A DNA stretch of 64,000 nucleotides from Limnephilus marmoratus (lineage: Eukaryota > Arthropoda > Insecta > Trichoptera > Limnephilidae): positions 52,064,727-52,128,726 of the forward strand of contig OU862917.1 in NCBI GenBank assembly GCA_917880885.1, in the 5' to 3' direction. The notes below the pieces were generated by a model. It did not search any database. It saw only the letters and a program-made list of their open reading frames with translations, and was not told where the DNA came from. Below, piece by piece: positions 13,101-22,680 of the stretch. Within the stretch, counting starts at the first letter, position 1, and each line of letters begins with the position of its first letter. Position numbers and translations under genes: made by a program.

Positions 13101-16100
13101 GCTTCACAACAGAGAGTCCACCTCCCCTTGGTTCCCTAAAGGCCCCAAATTGTGGTGTATAAATTTTTATTTTTTCTTCAATAAATGCACAATTTTATAG
13201 CATAATTTTTACATAAGTATTTATAAAAATACACTTTAACCACCGTTGTACATATACATTATGTTATCTTGGTCAATACCATCAGTCAATAAACAAGTTG
13301 ACTATTATTATCAATAAAAAGTGGTTAAAACAGTGTTTTTGTATTAATATTTTTATCAAGAGAAAATGAAGTATTTAGGCTGTCAAACACTTTGACACCA
13401 TGCAAAGAGGAGAAAACTATCCGCTGTTACAGTATCTCAGTAGGAAAACTAAAGAAAATCGTTTCATTAGTTTTTTGGTGTTGAGTTATATCAAAACAAC
13501 AAACAAAAATAACAACAACTTCAGTAATGAAAAATGTAAATTGATCTTGAATTTTGAAATTCCTGCCTAGTTAGAAACTAATGTTGACTGGGCTATAATG
13601 AATTCCTTCACCTGTATTGTAGCTTATCTTCGTCTATTTATTCCTGCTTACATTTGGCTTATTCTGTAATAGTATGTACTTTTTTGTATCAAATAAATAA
13701 AAGCATTTCTATACTTTGGAGGCCAAGGGTTGCTCGTCCATTTGTTTACGAAAATGCGTTACATTGACGTATAAAGTCTATTTTGATATTTTAATTGTCT
13801 ATAGATGGAGAACAACTTTTTCTTGTTTCTGGCTTTCATCCTTCAATGTTCTAGATTCTAGAATACCTTCTGAGATTGAATGTGAACTATAATTCAACAT
13901 AGGTACCAACGTTTGTTAGTCACTTCAATTGGTCAACTTCAACAATTTCAAGAAAACAGTAGAATGGTATGGTAAACAATTCCCTTTAATCAAACTTTTA
14001 TAGGACCGTGCAACCCAACATATCCAGCCAAACGCCATCTTAAATCTCTCGTCCGCACATGCGTCGTTTTGTCACTCGCCACTCTTCCACACATCACAGA
14101 AACGAATCACCTTTATTAAATTGCATTATTATTGATTTCCTCAGGTTCAGAGATAGACGACCTCTCTGATGACAGCGACATCCCCAAAACAGCCGAGGCG
14201 CACCCCGGTGTGGATGATGCCTTCTTCGGCTCCCCGACTGGTGGTGAGGGGGAGGGGGTGGGAGTGGGGGAGGACGCCGGGAAGGGGGAGGGGGGATGGG
14301 AGGGAGGAGACACAGACGATGAAGAGAAAAAAGAGGGAGACGAAGATGGTAATTATTGCTACCCTTCCATAAATTCATATTGTTGTAAGACTGCAATATG
14401 TTTTATGCCTTCTGGATCTCATTTACGAATTTTCAAAAAATTGTAAGCATGAACAAAAATTGGAACATGTACCTAAATTCTAATGGTGGGTTTCTTCATT
14501 TACCTAGGGTGGGTTTCTTCATTTACCGAGAATGCTAAATGCAATGCTAATTGTAAAAATAAACGCTCGAAATTTAAAAAGTTCTATGCATTTGACCGTT
14601 TACTTTTACAATTAGCATTGCATTTAGCATTCTCGGTAAATGAAGAAACCCACCCCTAGAATGCTAATTGTAAAAATAAACGATGGAAATTTAAAAATTT
14701 CTATGCATTTCACCGTTTACTTTTACAATTAGCATTGCATTTAGCATTCTCGGTAAATGAAGAAACCCACCCTAAGTAAATCAATTGTAAAAAAATGTTT
14801 AAATACTTTTTTCATTCAACATATTGCAGAATCGACAACAATGTGACTCTTTGCTTTGAGTTGTAATTTAAGTTTTGTGAAGCTATTTTGTCATTTTGCT
14901 ATTTACTATTTTGTTATGTTTTTATGATTTGTTTTGCATTTTTCCCCTTCATTTATATTTATTTTATTGAATCCTTTCCATTAACAACCATTTCAGTTAT
15001 TATTTGAAGCATTTTGTAAATAATTTAATCTGTTTAAATCCCCACGAAAATATTGATTTGTGTTTACATAATAATAGTGAATATAACAGGAACTAACAGT
15101 TTTGAGGTGTCGGGAAGGGTTGTATAAATTATATTAAATTTACATTATTATTAGATAAAGTACCCAGCGTTGCACGGGCTTTATTCTGCTTTGATAGGAG
15201 GGAAAATGGGATGTGGATGGTTTTCGAAATGCCATGTAGACATTCACGTTATATATATATTTATATTTTTTTTAATGTAGATAGATAAGTAGACATTATA
15301 GATAGACATAAGAAGATGAATGAATTCTAATATCTTGCCTCTGAGTTTATTGATACATACATTTTTATACCAGTTAGTTCTAAAATATCAATGACGGGTT
15401 GTTTCACGGCATTTCAAACGTAACGATGGCCATTCAGCGCCATTTTGTTTTTTTGACAGTTGAAAGGTCCCAGTATGCCGATTTAGTGCCGTTTCAGCTT
15501 TGGAACAAATTGTGATCGGCAAAAGAGGACAACTGTCGTATTGTTAAGCTTATCAGCTTATTTCAATTTGATAGAAAGCTAAAACGCACTTAGAATCGAC
15601 TTATAACAGCAAATGTCACAAAAACAAAATGGTGCTGAATGGCTAATTGATGACTGTGACATAAGTGAATTTCTACAAAATAACTAGGAAAACAACTGGG
15701 TTTCTAAAAAGGTTTCAGATACTATTTTACTGCAAAAACACATTTTTTTTTACTTCTTTCCAAAAATACATTTAAAACAGCTGGCATTAACTTCTAGACA
15801 GTGCCTACCTACCACAAAACATATTTTCATTTCGCAACATTCTAACGTTTAAATCACCAATAATCACAATTTCGTTTTGTCCTAAGTTTGACGCTGTCTT
15901 CGTTTGCGCTTTTAACTGGTTGGTTTTCTTGTCCCTACATAATATCGTGCATGATAAGCATTGTCCTATTATCATATTACTAGGTACGGACTATCCACTT
16001 CTAGGGGACCACAAGCCTAAGTGGGATGGGGAAGGGGACGGGGAGAAGATCTGGACAAATGGAGATGAGGTAGACGGGATTGGAAATGGATTCAATGGTA

Positions 16101-19081
16101 ATTATTAGGTTCAAAGCGACCTCATGCATCTATTCACAATTTCACCACCCGCCATGTTTTATGTTTTGCATTTTTTGGTTTTGGATTTCATTGCTTCATA
16201 AAGTAGCATTTCACATTACTTTTGTCTTATTTTGTCGCTATGTATATATATCCCTTCTGCTCGTTCATACATGGCACTAATTTAATTATTTTAAGATAAA
16301 ACACTTTTTGCAAGTTGTGCTTTGAAATATGAGGAAGAATAATTATTGTTTGTGCTTCTAAGTATGTAAAGTGAAGATCAATAAATAGTTTTGTCCGTTT
16401 AAAAACTCAATTCTTTCAAGAAAGGTATACAAATACAATATTATATTGAATCACCAATGCATTATTGTATTTGTAAGCCTTTCTTGAAAGAATTAAGTTT
16501 TTATATGAACAAAACTGTTTGCACCATCTATGAATGGGCAGTTTTTGAATTATTTTAAGTTTACCCTTAAGTAGGAAAGTACTATATAAAGTTGTACTGT
16601 ACTTCCTTTTTTTTACTAGAACAATTTAGAATAATTACATCAGTACTTGCTCGAATTCTTGAAGGGCCGGCCGTTAGCCAAAAGGTGCCTGGTGCCTGCA
16701 CAGGGCTGGTCCTGTGTATACGTATTAATTTCTTCATAAAGAAGACGAAATTAATTAAATATCTGTAACGGCCCACCACTTTATAGAAAAATATGAATAG
16801 ATTCATTACCTGTCATTGATTGTAATATTAGAAAACAAATGTTTTTATATATTATTACTATCACTGTTTTGCAAAATGCCCCCTATTATTGTATAAGAAA
16901 TGCATGCTTTATTGTTATACTAAATGTAATTGTTTATTTATTTATCAGATAACTTTTTGCCAGGCATCACCCCGCGATTCGGAGCCGAGACACCATTCCC
17001 GTATGCTCCAGAGTTTGCACCAGGAGCGGTAAGTTTTATTTTATTATGATTAAAAATAATGTTTCACATTCATATCACTAAACTTCTTAGGTTTTCTTTT
17101 TCATTGCCCCAAATAACAAAGGATATTGGGATCAAAATTTTTGGGTCCCAATGTGTCACAATTAAACGAAATCGACTGTAAATTGTGTATCGTTCATAGA
17201 AAGTTTCACATAATAAGTGCAAGACACAGTTTATAATTCATCAATATGGAATTTCAAAATATATGATAATAAAATCCCTAAAAATTTCTCACCTCACAAT
17301 TTTTTTAAATATCTTTCGCTAGAAATGTTTTTACCCCTGTTTTCAATGCACGATTAACAACATTTTCATCAGTTCTGCTTAGTTTTTTAACATTATGAAT
17401 TTAAATAAGCAATGGCTGGTTGCAGGTTCCCAGAGTGATCCCTGACGTGAACGTATACCAGCAGAAGAAGAACTTGGCCCAGGGCATGATGGACCTGGCA
17501 CTGCTGTCCGCCAACGCCAATCAGCTGCGCTATGTTCTAGAGGCCGGCAGTACCTATCACCCATACTACATACCCAGTCTCATATTCATCTCTGCCAGCC
17601 TTATACTTCAGGTAATATATCCTATATACCCTTGCCTTCTTTTTCTACGCCAGCTATCCTATACTCATTTATTTCATTGCCCCCCCCCCCCCCCCCCCCC
17701 CCCCCTCCATCAAAACATTTTGCTAATCCAGTAAAATGTAATTATCAGAATGTTTAGAAAATTTGACAATTTAAAACCTGAAAATGAATGGGTAATGGCA
17801 ATGATGGAGCGCCCTTGAGTTGACTTTTCACAAAAGTGGAGTTACACAAATCATCCAAATATTTTATTAACCACTGGAGCGATCATGGTCGAAAAATTTT
17901 ATTTTTCTGCCATTGATAGCGGTCCAAAATTGTACTACATTTTCCTACCATTCGTAAAACATTTATTGTAATTATTCAAAACATTTCCCCGACCAGCCAT
18001 TTATTTTAAAACCAAGCTATTGAAATGCTTTATCTATTATGACGGTTACGGTTAAAATTAAGTCCTTTTTTCATAGACATGCACCTTTCGTTATCAAGTA
18101 TACCACAGACAACATACAGAAATCGAAAATATTCTATGTTGACTCGAATAAGTACCCCTCACGGCAGTTTCAAAGTAACAACAAACAGGATTCGCGCGGT
18201 TATGAACTACGATTTTTTAATATTTTTTTAATAAATCCTACAAATTTGAGATAAACGGTAAAGTATGGGCTAATTCATTGGCTATATAGCACTAAAATAA
18301 GTTTTTATGTTTCCATGTTAAAATTCGAAGGTATGATTTTTCAATGTTGGCGAAAAATTTTAAAAATGATTTCCTGGGAAATCGCAAGCAATCGAGACAA
18401 ATTTATTTATTTCGCGTGATTGCTCCGGTGGTTAAAACATAGTGCTCTTCTATTGTTTAGCGTAATAAAAGTTTATCGACGATTATTTTCTGACACCCGC
18501 ACCTGACTTATTCAGACCCAGATGACCCATCCTATGCTGAAACTTTCTTTAGGCCGTTGGCAATGCTTGTCACGGGAATCTGCACATATTCTGATTAAAT
18601 AATTAGCGTAGTTCTATTTTGTATTACATCAGCAATGGAAGAAGTAAAAGCTCCAACTGGTATTTTGTTTTGTAGGTGGCAGTCGCAGTGGGGCTTCTCA
18701 AAAACAGCCAGTATGATGTGAAAAACGACGATGACATTTGTAAAGCTAATTATTATAACAATGTCACATTAATAGGAGTTTTCCTCATAACTGTCATTAA
18801 TGTTGTCCTCGGATCTTTTGTTGTAGCTCGGCGGCCTTAGCGCTCCAGCGGCCATATTCAGGAATAAGAATATATTGTTGGTCTCTTGTTTACAGATCGC
18901 TGTTGGTGTTGGACTCATTGTTAACAGTACTTATAATGTTAAGGAACACGATGACATTTGCAAGGCCGATAAGATTAATAACTTCACCGTCATAGGAATA
19001 TTCCTCATTACTGTGGTAAACGTGTTCATTGCTTCCTTCGGTGTTTCACAACTTCCCTCGAGTAGCGGGAGTGGAAGTTAA
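6739..19081 (+). CDS. Ninj: Ninjurin gene, whole coding span (six common exons plus two alternative 3' exons)
   Basis: Ninjurins are small two-pass membrane proteins; in animals they act in adhesion and in plasma-membrane rupture by oligomerising through amphipathic helices. Coding exons are 6739-7149, 12598-12775, 14145-14348, 15984-16097, 16949-17028 and 17426-17611. They join to either 18676-18840 or 18896-19081. All junctions are GT-AG and all phases agree (0, 1, 1, 1, 0, 0), giving 445 or 452 residues. The ninjurin domain itself is only about the last 120 residues. It follows about 330 residues of low-complexity His/Gly/Pro-rich and acidic sequence, far longer than the roughly 150-residue vertebrate proteins. 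ATG 6739 is chosen as the only ATG heading the frame. Intron 1 is 5.4 kb; introns carry foldback elements. Confidence 0.85.
7495..7955. mobile_element. Foldback element (MITE-like) in ninjurin intron 1
   Basis: About 460 bp that is nearly a single hairpin. The left arm starts TCAAAACACACTTTAAAAAA and the right arm ends TTTAAAGTGTGTTTTGA. Inner blocks (AACGCGAAATGTCATTT, and 'taattaacatggcg' against its complement) also pair. No ORF. Target duplication not clear. Confidence 0.6.
8200..8575 (+). mobile_element. Non-LTR element 3' tail with ATT microsatellite
   Basis: Ends with a block containing 'gcgcccttgaggtga', followed by a TTATTATT run. A second diverged copy of that block is near 17810 ('gcgcccttgagttga'). 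Such a block plus a short tandem tail is typical of the 3' ends of some LINEs or their SINEs. No protein part is left. Confidence 0.35.
9725..9975 (-). repeat. Dispersed repeat, CTGACCCGG family (minus strand)
   Basis: Read on the minus strand from 9970: CAGACCCGGCCACAAGTCGC, then a block shared with the copies at 2882 and 49158, ending near 'aaaaccgcatgaaaatccg'. Confidence 0.45.
11080..11310. mobile_element. Foldback element with hammerhead-like motif, copy 1
   Basis: Two nearly identical inverted arms of about 100 bp, each with GGCCAAAAG, GGGGTGTTATGCCGTGTTGC and TTTAGCCAACGTTTCGGACA. They flank a short centre. Inside the left arm, on the minus strand, 11194-11162 reads CTGATGATGGACAC, then an inverted GGACA/TGTCC pair, then GAAACG. 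This resembles a hammerhead core (see findings). A second copy is at 30735-30950. It lies in ninjurin intron 1. Confidence 0.65.
11430..11505. repeat. C-run and G-run pair
   Basis: A C homopolymer near 11447-11462 is followed by a G run near 11485-11497, making a short GC hairpin in AT-rich DNA. Runs of this kind are prone to assembly length errors. Confidence 0.5.
11875..11960 (-). repeat. tRNA-like fragment (B box) on the minus strand
   Basis: Read on the minus strand this contains GGTTCGATTCC, a perfect Pol III B box, but no clear A box or cloverleaf. It is probably a SINE head or a decayed tRNA copy. Confidence 0.3.
12403..12446. repeat. Perfect 20-bp hairpin with CCCC loop
   Basis: CTGAAGAAGCTGTGCTGCAT at 12403-12422 is followed by CCCC and then its exact reverse complement to 12446. 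It lies in a GC-rich repeat fragment in ninjurin intron 1, about 150 bp before exon 2. Confidence 0.8.
12598..12775 (+). CDS. Ninj: Ninjurin coding exon 2
   Basis: Acceptor ATTCCAG ends at 12597 and donor GTAAG starts at 12776. It encodes VPTDDKLPVLSRPRRDL, a run of seven Asn, and a Pro/Gln-rich end. It ends in phase 1 with G, completed as Gly by exon 3. Low complexity, probably a disordered part of the extracellular N terminus. Confidence 0.75.
13010..13150. repeat. Short irregular tandem repeat, GTTCCCTGAAGG unit
   Basis: Three units start with GTTCCCTGAAGG or a close variant (about 13035, 13088 and 13126), each followed by a CCACAA/GAGAG-like stretch. The same irregular unit forms a longer array at 21120-21690. 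Confidence 0.5.
14145..14348 (+). CDS. Ninj: Ninjurin coding exon 3 (acidic Gly/Glu/Asp-rich)
   Basis: Acceptor TTTCCTCAG ends at 14144 and donor GTAATT starts at 14349. It is 204 bases long, phase 1 in and phase 1 out, so it could be skipped without breaking the frame. It encodes SEIDDLSDDSDIPK, then a Gly/Glu/Val repeat and a strongly acidic end (DTDDEEKKEGDED). Antisense frames here are shadows of the GC-rich exon. Confidence 0.75.
14507..14772. mobile_element. Foldback MITE with TA target duplication, ninjurin intron 3
   Basis: Begins GGGTGGGTTTCTTCATTTAC and ends with its reverse complement. TA flanks both sides (14505-14506 and 14773-14774), as for Tc1/mariner-type MITEs. The interior is two unequal hairpin units that both contain an AATGCTAATTGTAAAAATAA word. 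A partial extra end copy sits just left of it. Confidence 0.6.
15984..16097 (+). CDS. Ninj: Ninjurin coding exon 4
   Basis: Acceptor ATTACTAG ends at 15983 and donor GTAATT starts at 16098. It is 114 bases, phase 1 in and out, so also skippable in frame. It encodes TDYPLLGDHKPKWDGEGDG followed by an acidic Gly-rich stretch. No family resemblance on its own. Confidence 0.7.
16392..16520. mobile_element. Small foldback element, ninjurin intron 4
   Basis: Left arm TTTTGTCCGTTTAAAAACTC and 'aattctttcaagaaagg' pair with the right arm ending 'aagtttttatatgaacaaaac'. The hairpin is about 130 bp and has no ORF. Confidence 0.55.
16949..17028 (+). CDS. Ninj: Ninjurin coding exon 5
   Basis: Acceptor TTTATCAG ends at 16948 and donor GTAAGT starts at 17029. 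It encodes DNFLPGITPRFGAETPFPYA and PEFAPGA, a Pro/aromatic linker just before the ninjurin domain. It is phase 1 in, phase 0 out. Confidence 0.75.
17426..17611 (+). CDS. Ninj: Ninjurin coding exon 6: start of the ninjurin domain
   Basis: Acceptor GGTTGCAG ends at 17425 and donor GTAATA starts at 17612; phase 0 on both sides. It encodes the family signature: a helix beginning YQQKKNLAQGMMDLALLSA, the NANQLRYVLE helix, then YYIPSLIFISASLILQ, the first half of transmembrane segment 1. In vertebrate ninjurins these two amphipathic helices drive oligomerisation at the membrane. The exon stops inside the first membrane segment, so the choice of 3' exon sets the rest of it, the loop and the second segment. 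Confidence 0.9.
17675..17706. repeat. Poly-C run in ninjurin intron
   Basis: An uninterrupted C run of roughly 27-30 bases, 65 bp after exon 6. It is unusual in AT-rich DNA and its length may be unreliable. Confidence 0.6.
18676..18840 (+). CDS. Ninj: Ninjurin alternative 3' coding exon A
   Basis: Acceptor TTTTGTAG ends at 18675. The frame runs from phase 0 to TAG at 18838-18840 (54 residues). It encodes VAVAVGLLKNSQYDVKNDDD, a loop with CKANYYNNVT, and membrane segment 2 ending in VVARRP. It aligns without gaps to exon B until the tail, so the two arose by duplication. No AATAAA lies between its stop and exon B. A transcript using this acceptor probably reads through exon B as 3' UTR and shares its poly(A) site. 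The C-terminal tail is short and basic. Confidence 0.8.
   Translation: MAVAVGLLKNSQYDVKNDDDICKANYYNNVTLIGVFLITVINVVLGSFVVARRP
18896..19081 (+). CDS. Ninj: Ninjurin alternative 3' coding exon B
   Basis: Acceptor CTTGTTTACAG ends at 18895, after a good pyrimidine tract. The frame runs from phase 0 to TAA at 19079-19081 (61 residues). It encodes IAVGVGLIVNSTYNVKEHDD, a loop with CKADKINNFT, and membrane segment 2 with VNVFIASFGV. That last motif matches the conserved end of the family better than exon A does. The tail is Ser/Gly-rich. Only 55 bp separate it from the stop of exon A. Confidence 0.85.
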   Translation: MAVGVGLIVNSTYNVKEHDDICKADKINNFTVIGIFLITVVNVFIASFGVSQLPSSSGSGS

Positions 19082-19516
19082 CGTTCTCTTTCAGAAGATT
19101 GCGATATTGCTCACAACAATCTGATAAAGAGTGCGGCCATGACTGTATTTTAGTGTCTCACATCTGATCAGCGTGTAATTGAACAAAAGAGATGTAACTT
19201 TGTGAAGAATTCTCAAGTGTGCCCTGGATATTGGGAATAGCCAGGAATGAGGAATATCATATGCTGTGAACATTCCCACTTTAAAATAGTCAATATTATA
19301 GCTCAAAGCTGCCAGTTTTATGGTTAAAGTGACAATGGTTGTTTTAATGTGGTTTATATCTACTTTTACATCTGATATTCTATGAACATTTGTTAGTTTA
19401 TTAATTTCAACGCAATCAAATTGCACAGAACATAATTTTCTAGTCCAAAATCTCGAGTCTCAAACATTATTGCAATACACCTACAATCATTGTATTGCAT
19501 ATTTTTGTATTTTTGT

Positions 19517-19528
19517 AATAAAAATAAA
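19517..19528 (+). terminator. Ninjurin poly(A) signals
   Basis: Two back-to-back AATAAA hexamers (19517-19522 and 19523-19528), about 440 bases after the exon B stop. Another AATAAA is at 19649-19654. Confidence 0.65.
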
Positions 19529-19659
19529 TATTTGTAAAATTGTACTGTAAATGTATTTTTTTAACTTATACATTAGGTTTTAAATTGTGAAGATTTTTTT
19601 TATTTCTTCAAAATATTATGTTAAAACTTTGACAAATTGTATAAAAATAATAAAGAATC

Positions 19660-20575
19660 TCTTTTTATTGTCAAGCTATGTAAGTAATAAAATAGATAAC
19701 ATCCCAGTTGTGGTGGGTGACCTTTTGACTGAATTTATCAATTTTAAACAAAGAATGTAACAAACAATAAATAAATAGATAATTATTATTATTTATTCAG
19801 TCCACAATGTACAAATAATATTGTTTTGTAGGAACTAGGTACCTAAATATTTGTATATAGAAAAACTATTCACAATAGGTACTTATCTACATTTGAATCT
19901 CTTCTCTACCTGAGAATTATAAATAAAATGTAACTCTCAATAAATTCTCATTATTAAACATTATACATATATTTATTACTATAATATTATCTTAGTGGCA
20001 ATTGAATATTTTATTGATAGATAAAAAGATACATTGAACAACTACATTTTTGTGAAACGGAAATTTTGACATAGAATGGTACTTATATAATTTTGAGAGT
20101 TATTTGTACTCATATAATGGTATATAATTTTGAGTCATAATAGTATTTGATTATATTATCGGTTGCTTTGTGAGGTGCTCACTGAGAATTTGAGAGCATT
20201 TCTCTACAAGGGAAATGGCTAATATTGATTTTCGAAATTGAAATAAGTACCTACTTCATATCTTTTGTATGGTTAGTTGACTTCACAGTGCACAAATGGA
20301 AAAGCAATTTTAGTTAGAAACAATGAAAATATGTTGCATTAGCAACATGAGAATGGTTAATGTGTTTTTAATTTCTGTATTTGTATGAATAACATAACCA
20401 TTGATGTTGATATTTTTGTTTCAAATATATATTATGATGAAGTCCTTTCATTGTCAATGTAAAGCATTTAATTGAACTGATTCAATCATATTTTTCTATA
20501 ATTTTGACATATTTCATGTTTAGTTTTATGTACCTACTCACTTTTTTAACTAATATAATTTTATCATTTTATACC
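19660..20575. other. Intergenic AT-rich DNA downstream of ninjurin
   Basis: No coding-like frame, RNA or element end identified before the hAT target duplication at 20568. Confidence 0.45.
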
Positions 20576-21119
20576 CAGGGCCGGATCTACGAAATCTAGC
20601 GCCCTGTGCAGTAGGTACCGATGGCGCCCCCCCCCTACATTTTTATTTTGATTAAAAATTCGTTTACCCCAATTTTTTTTTTAATTTAATTTTTTTTTTA
20701 CACTAATTTATAAAATAAAATCAAGACATATAAAGGGTGTAACCCTATTTAAAGTTTTCGAATAAATAAGCCACGATCTATGTAATTCTTCTCCATTAGC
20801 CCATTCATGACGAACTATTTTTTTCTCGAATTTCGTGCTGAAATTTCACAGGGGGGTTGGTTTTGGAGGTAGAAAATGGACGTTTTTCTCAGAATTTTAA
20901 AAAATTGTTTCTTCACCCCCCAGGAAGCTAGAGAAAGGTGAGTTCCATATGGCACTTTCGGCAAATAACTAGTCGGAAATTTATTTTTTTCAAATTTTAT
21001 TCTACATAAAGTAAAATTTTGAACAAACTTATTTGTAGAGGTAAACCTCGAAGCATTTCAGGCATAGTCCAACCATACAACGTGGTCCATTCTATCAGTT
21101 CCGCCCAAAAGGAGGTTCT

Positions 21120-21690
21120 TAGGTTCCCTAAAGGCCCAAAGAGGGAAGAAAGCTTCATCTCTCCTCTCCACTTCTTAGTTCCCCGAAGGCTCCACAACGG
21201 AGAGTTCTCCTCCCTTTGGTTCCTTAAAGGCCTTACAAGGGAAGAGTCCACTCCACCTTGGTTCCCCGAGGACCCCTGGAGGGAAGAGGACTTCATCTTC
21301 ACTCCTCCGTGGTTACCTAAAGGCCCCACCAGGGAAGAGATCACAGAGGTAGCCTCATTTCTCATCTTCACTCCTACGTGGTTTCCTGAAAGCTGATGGG
21401 AAGAGGATATCATCTCTCCACTTCACTCCTCCTTGGTTTCCCGAAGGCCCCACGCCGGCAGAGTGCACTTCCCCCTGGTTTCCTGAAGGACCCACAAGAG
21501 AAGAGGTCGTGGAGTTGACCTCAGCTCTCCTCTCTACAGCTTCTCATCCTAGTTTCTCCTGCAGGCCCTGTGAAGAAAGTTCAGAGAGGTGGTCTCAGCA
21601 CTCCTCATTTTCCCAAAGGCCCCTAGTTTTTGAATGGTCCAATTTTTTTTCCACGAGTGACCAGGGAAATAGAAGGTCCGCAACAGGAGA
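21120..21690. repeat. Irregular tandem repeat, units of about 41-69 bp
   Basis: Repeated units start GTTCCCNGAAGG or GTTCCTTAAAGG (for example at 21123, 21178, 21219, 21261, 21312 and 21381). Each continues with CCCCACAAGGGAAGAG-like text and a CT-rich end. The same unit is at 13010-13150. The antisense open frame with GPLGN and GGVK words is only a by-product of the repeat. Confidence 0.55.
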
Positions 21691-21925
21691 GTCCCAAGTG
21701 CTGGAGTAAGGTCAAAATACTCCGAAATGCGACCCTGTTTCTCGGAGGCACCGTTCGTGACACCGTGACATGACATTCAGCCTGAGCACGGTAGCACACA
21801 CCTTGGCTTGGGATCTATTGCAGGTTTGTGTTTCCACTCCCTGAGCGATGGGTTCATCACACTCCCTACGCTCCATAAGTCAAGGTCACTGCAAGCTGAA
21901 TCCAAGGGCACATCTCCTAAATGCT

Positions 21926-22196
21926 CTAGATCAGGGTTCTCTGGATCTGATCAGAATTGGACGTACCTTTTCCCGTATTGTGTCGACGACACCTAACAAT
22001 TTGGCAATTGGAAAATAATTGTGCTCGAGAGATATTGGCAATTATTCCGCCGTCATCTTCATCAGCTGTATCTGCTCCGGACAAGTCACTCTCAATTGGC
22101 GGCTCCACAAAAACATCCACTACTTCATCATCATCCAAATTCGTATCCAATTGTTCTTCAAGCAGTAACATCACGTCTTCAACAGTCAAACCCCTA
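21926..22196 (-). pseudogene. piggyBac transposase N-terminal fragment
   Basis: The minus-strand frame begins after an acceptor-like GTGTTTTAG with GLTVEDVMLLLEEQL. It continues with an acidic stretch (DDDEVVDVFVEPPI, GADTADEDDGG). An acidic Leu/Glu/Asp-rich N terminus with 'EPPI' and 'DEDEGG'-like words is typical of piggyBac-derived transposases. The DDE-type catalytic region is not present downstream, so this is a remnant. It fits the TIRs of the surrounding element. Confidence 0.55.
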
Positions 22197-22680
22197 AAAC
22201 ACACGAAAAAACAATGAAATCTTTGAAAAATTACATTTTATGTATAGTGAGATCTGCCGAAAGATCCATATGGAACCAAAAATCAAAACCTTTAATTCAC
22301 AGTACTCGTTTTAATATAATAATGATTATTTTTCTAACAAAATGTTTGTAAATAGGCAGAGAATTTCATTCTCTACAAATCATATTCAGTTTTGGAGAAA
22401 AAAATCAAATCTTCTATATAAATTTAATGGATTACTTACTTCACTTGTCTTGATATTTTGAAAAAATTGCACTTTTTTTCTAACTCAATAAAGACATGTC
22501 TGTCCACGTCGGCACACACAAACGAACTGAACGCAACCAAGACAAACGTGTTCATACATGCCTGTAGACTATGTCAAACTGTATTTGGCACCACTATTTT
22601 AACATATCGGCATCATGTGACTAAATGAATGCCAATACTTTTTCGAGTTCCATATGGAACCTTCGTCATGAATGGGTTAG

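Larger units (their letters stand above)
20800..22676 (-). mobile_element. piggyBac-like transposon nested in the hAT element
   Basis: Perfect 15-bp TIRs: CCCATTCATGACGAA at 20800-20814, and its reverse complement (with one mismatch near the inner end) at 22662-22676. Direct TTAG repeats flank it at 20796-20799 and 22677-22680. piggyBac elements normally duplicate TTAA, so TTAG is a variant. A piggyBac transposase N-terminal remnant is at 21926-22204 (minus). The interior also holds an irregular tandem repeat. Confidence 0.7.

Noticed and set aside
20997..21413. Minus-strand open frame with GPLGN and GGVK words, collagen-like at first sight
   Set aside because: The Gly/Pro words follow from the irregular nucleotide repeat; there is no strict Gly-X-Y, and the plus strand is open too.
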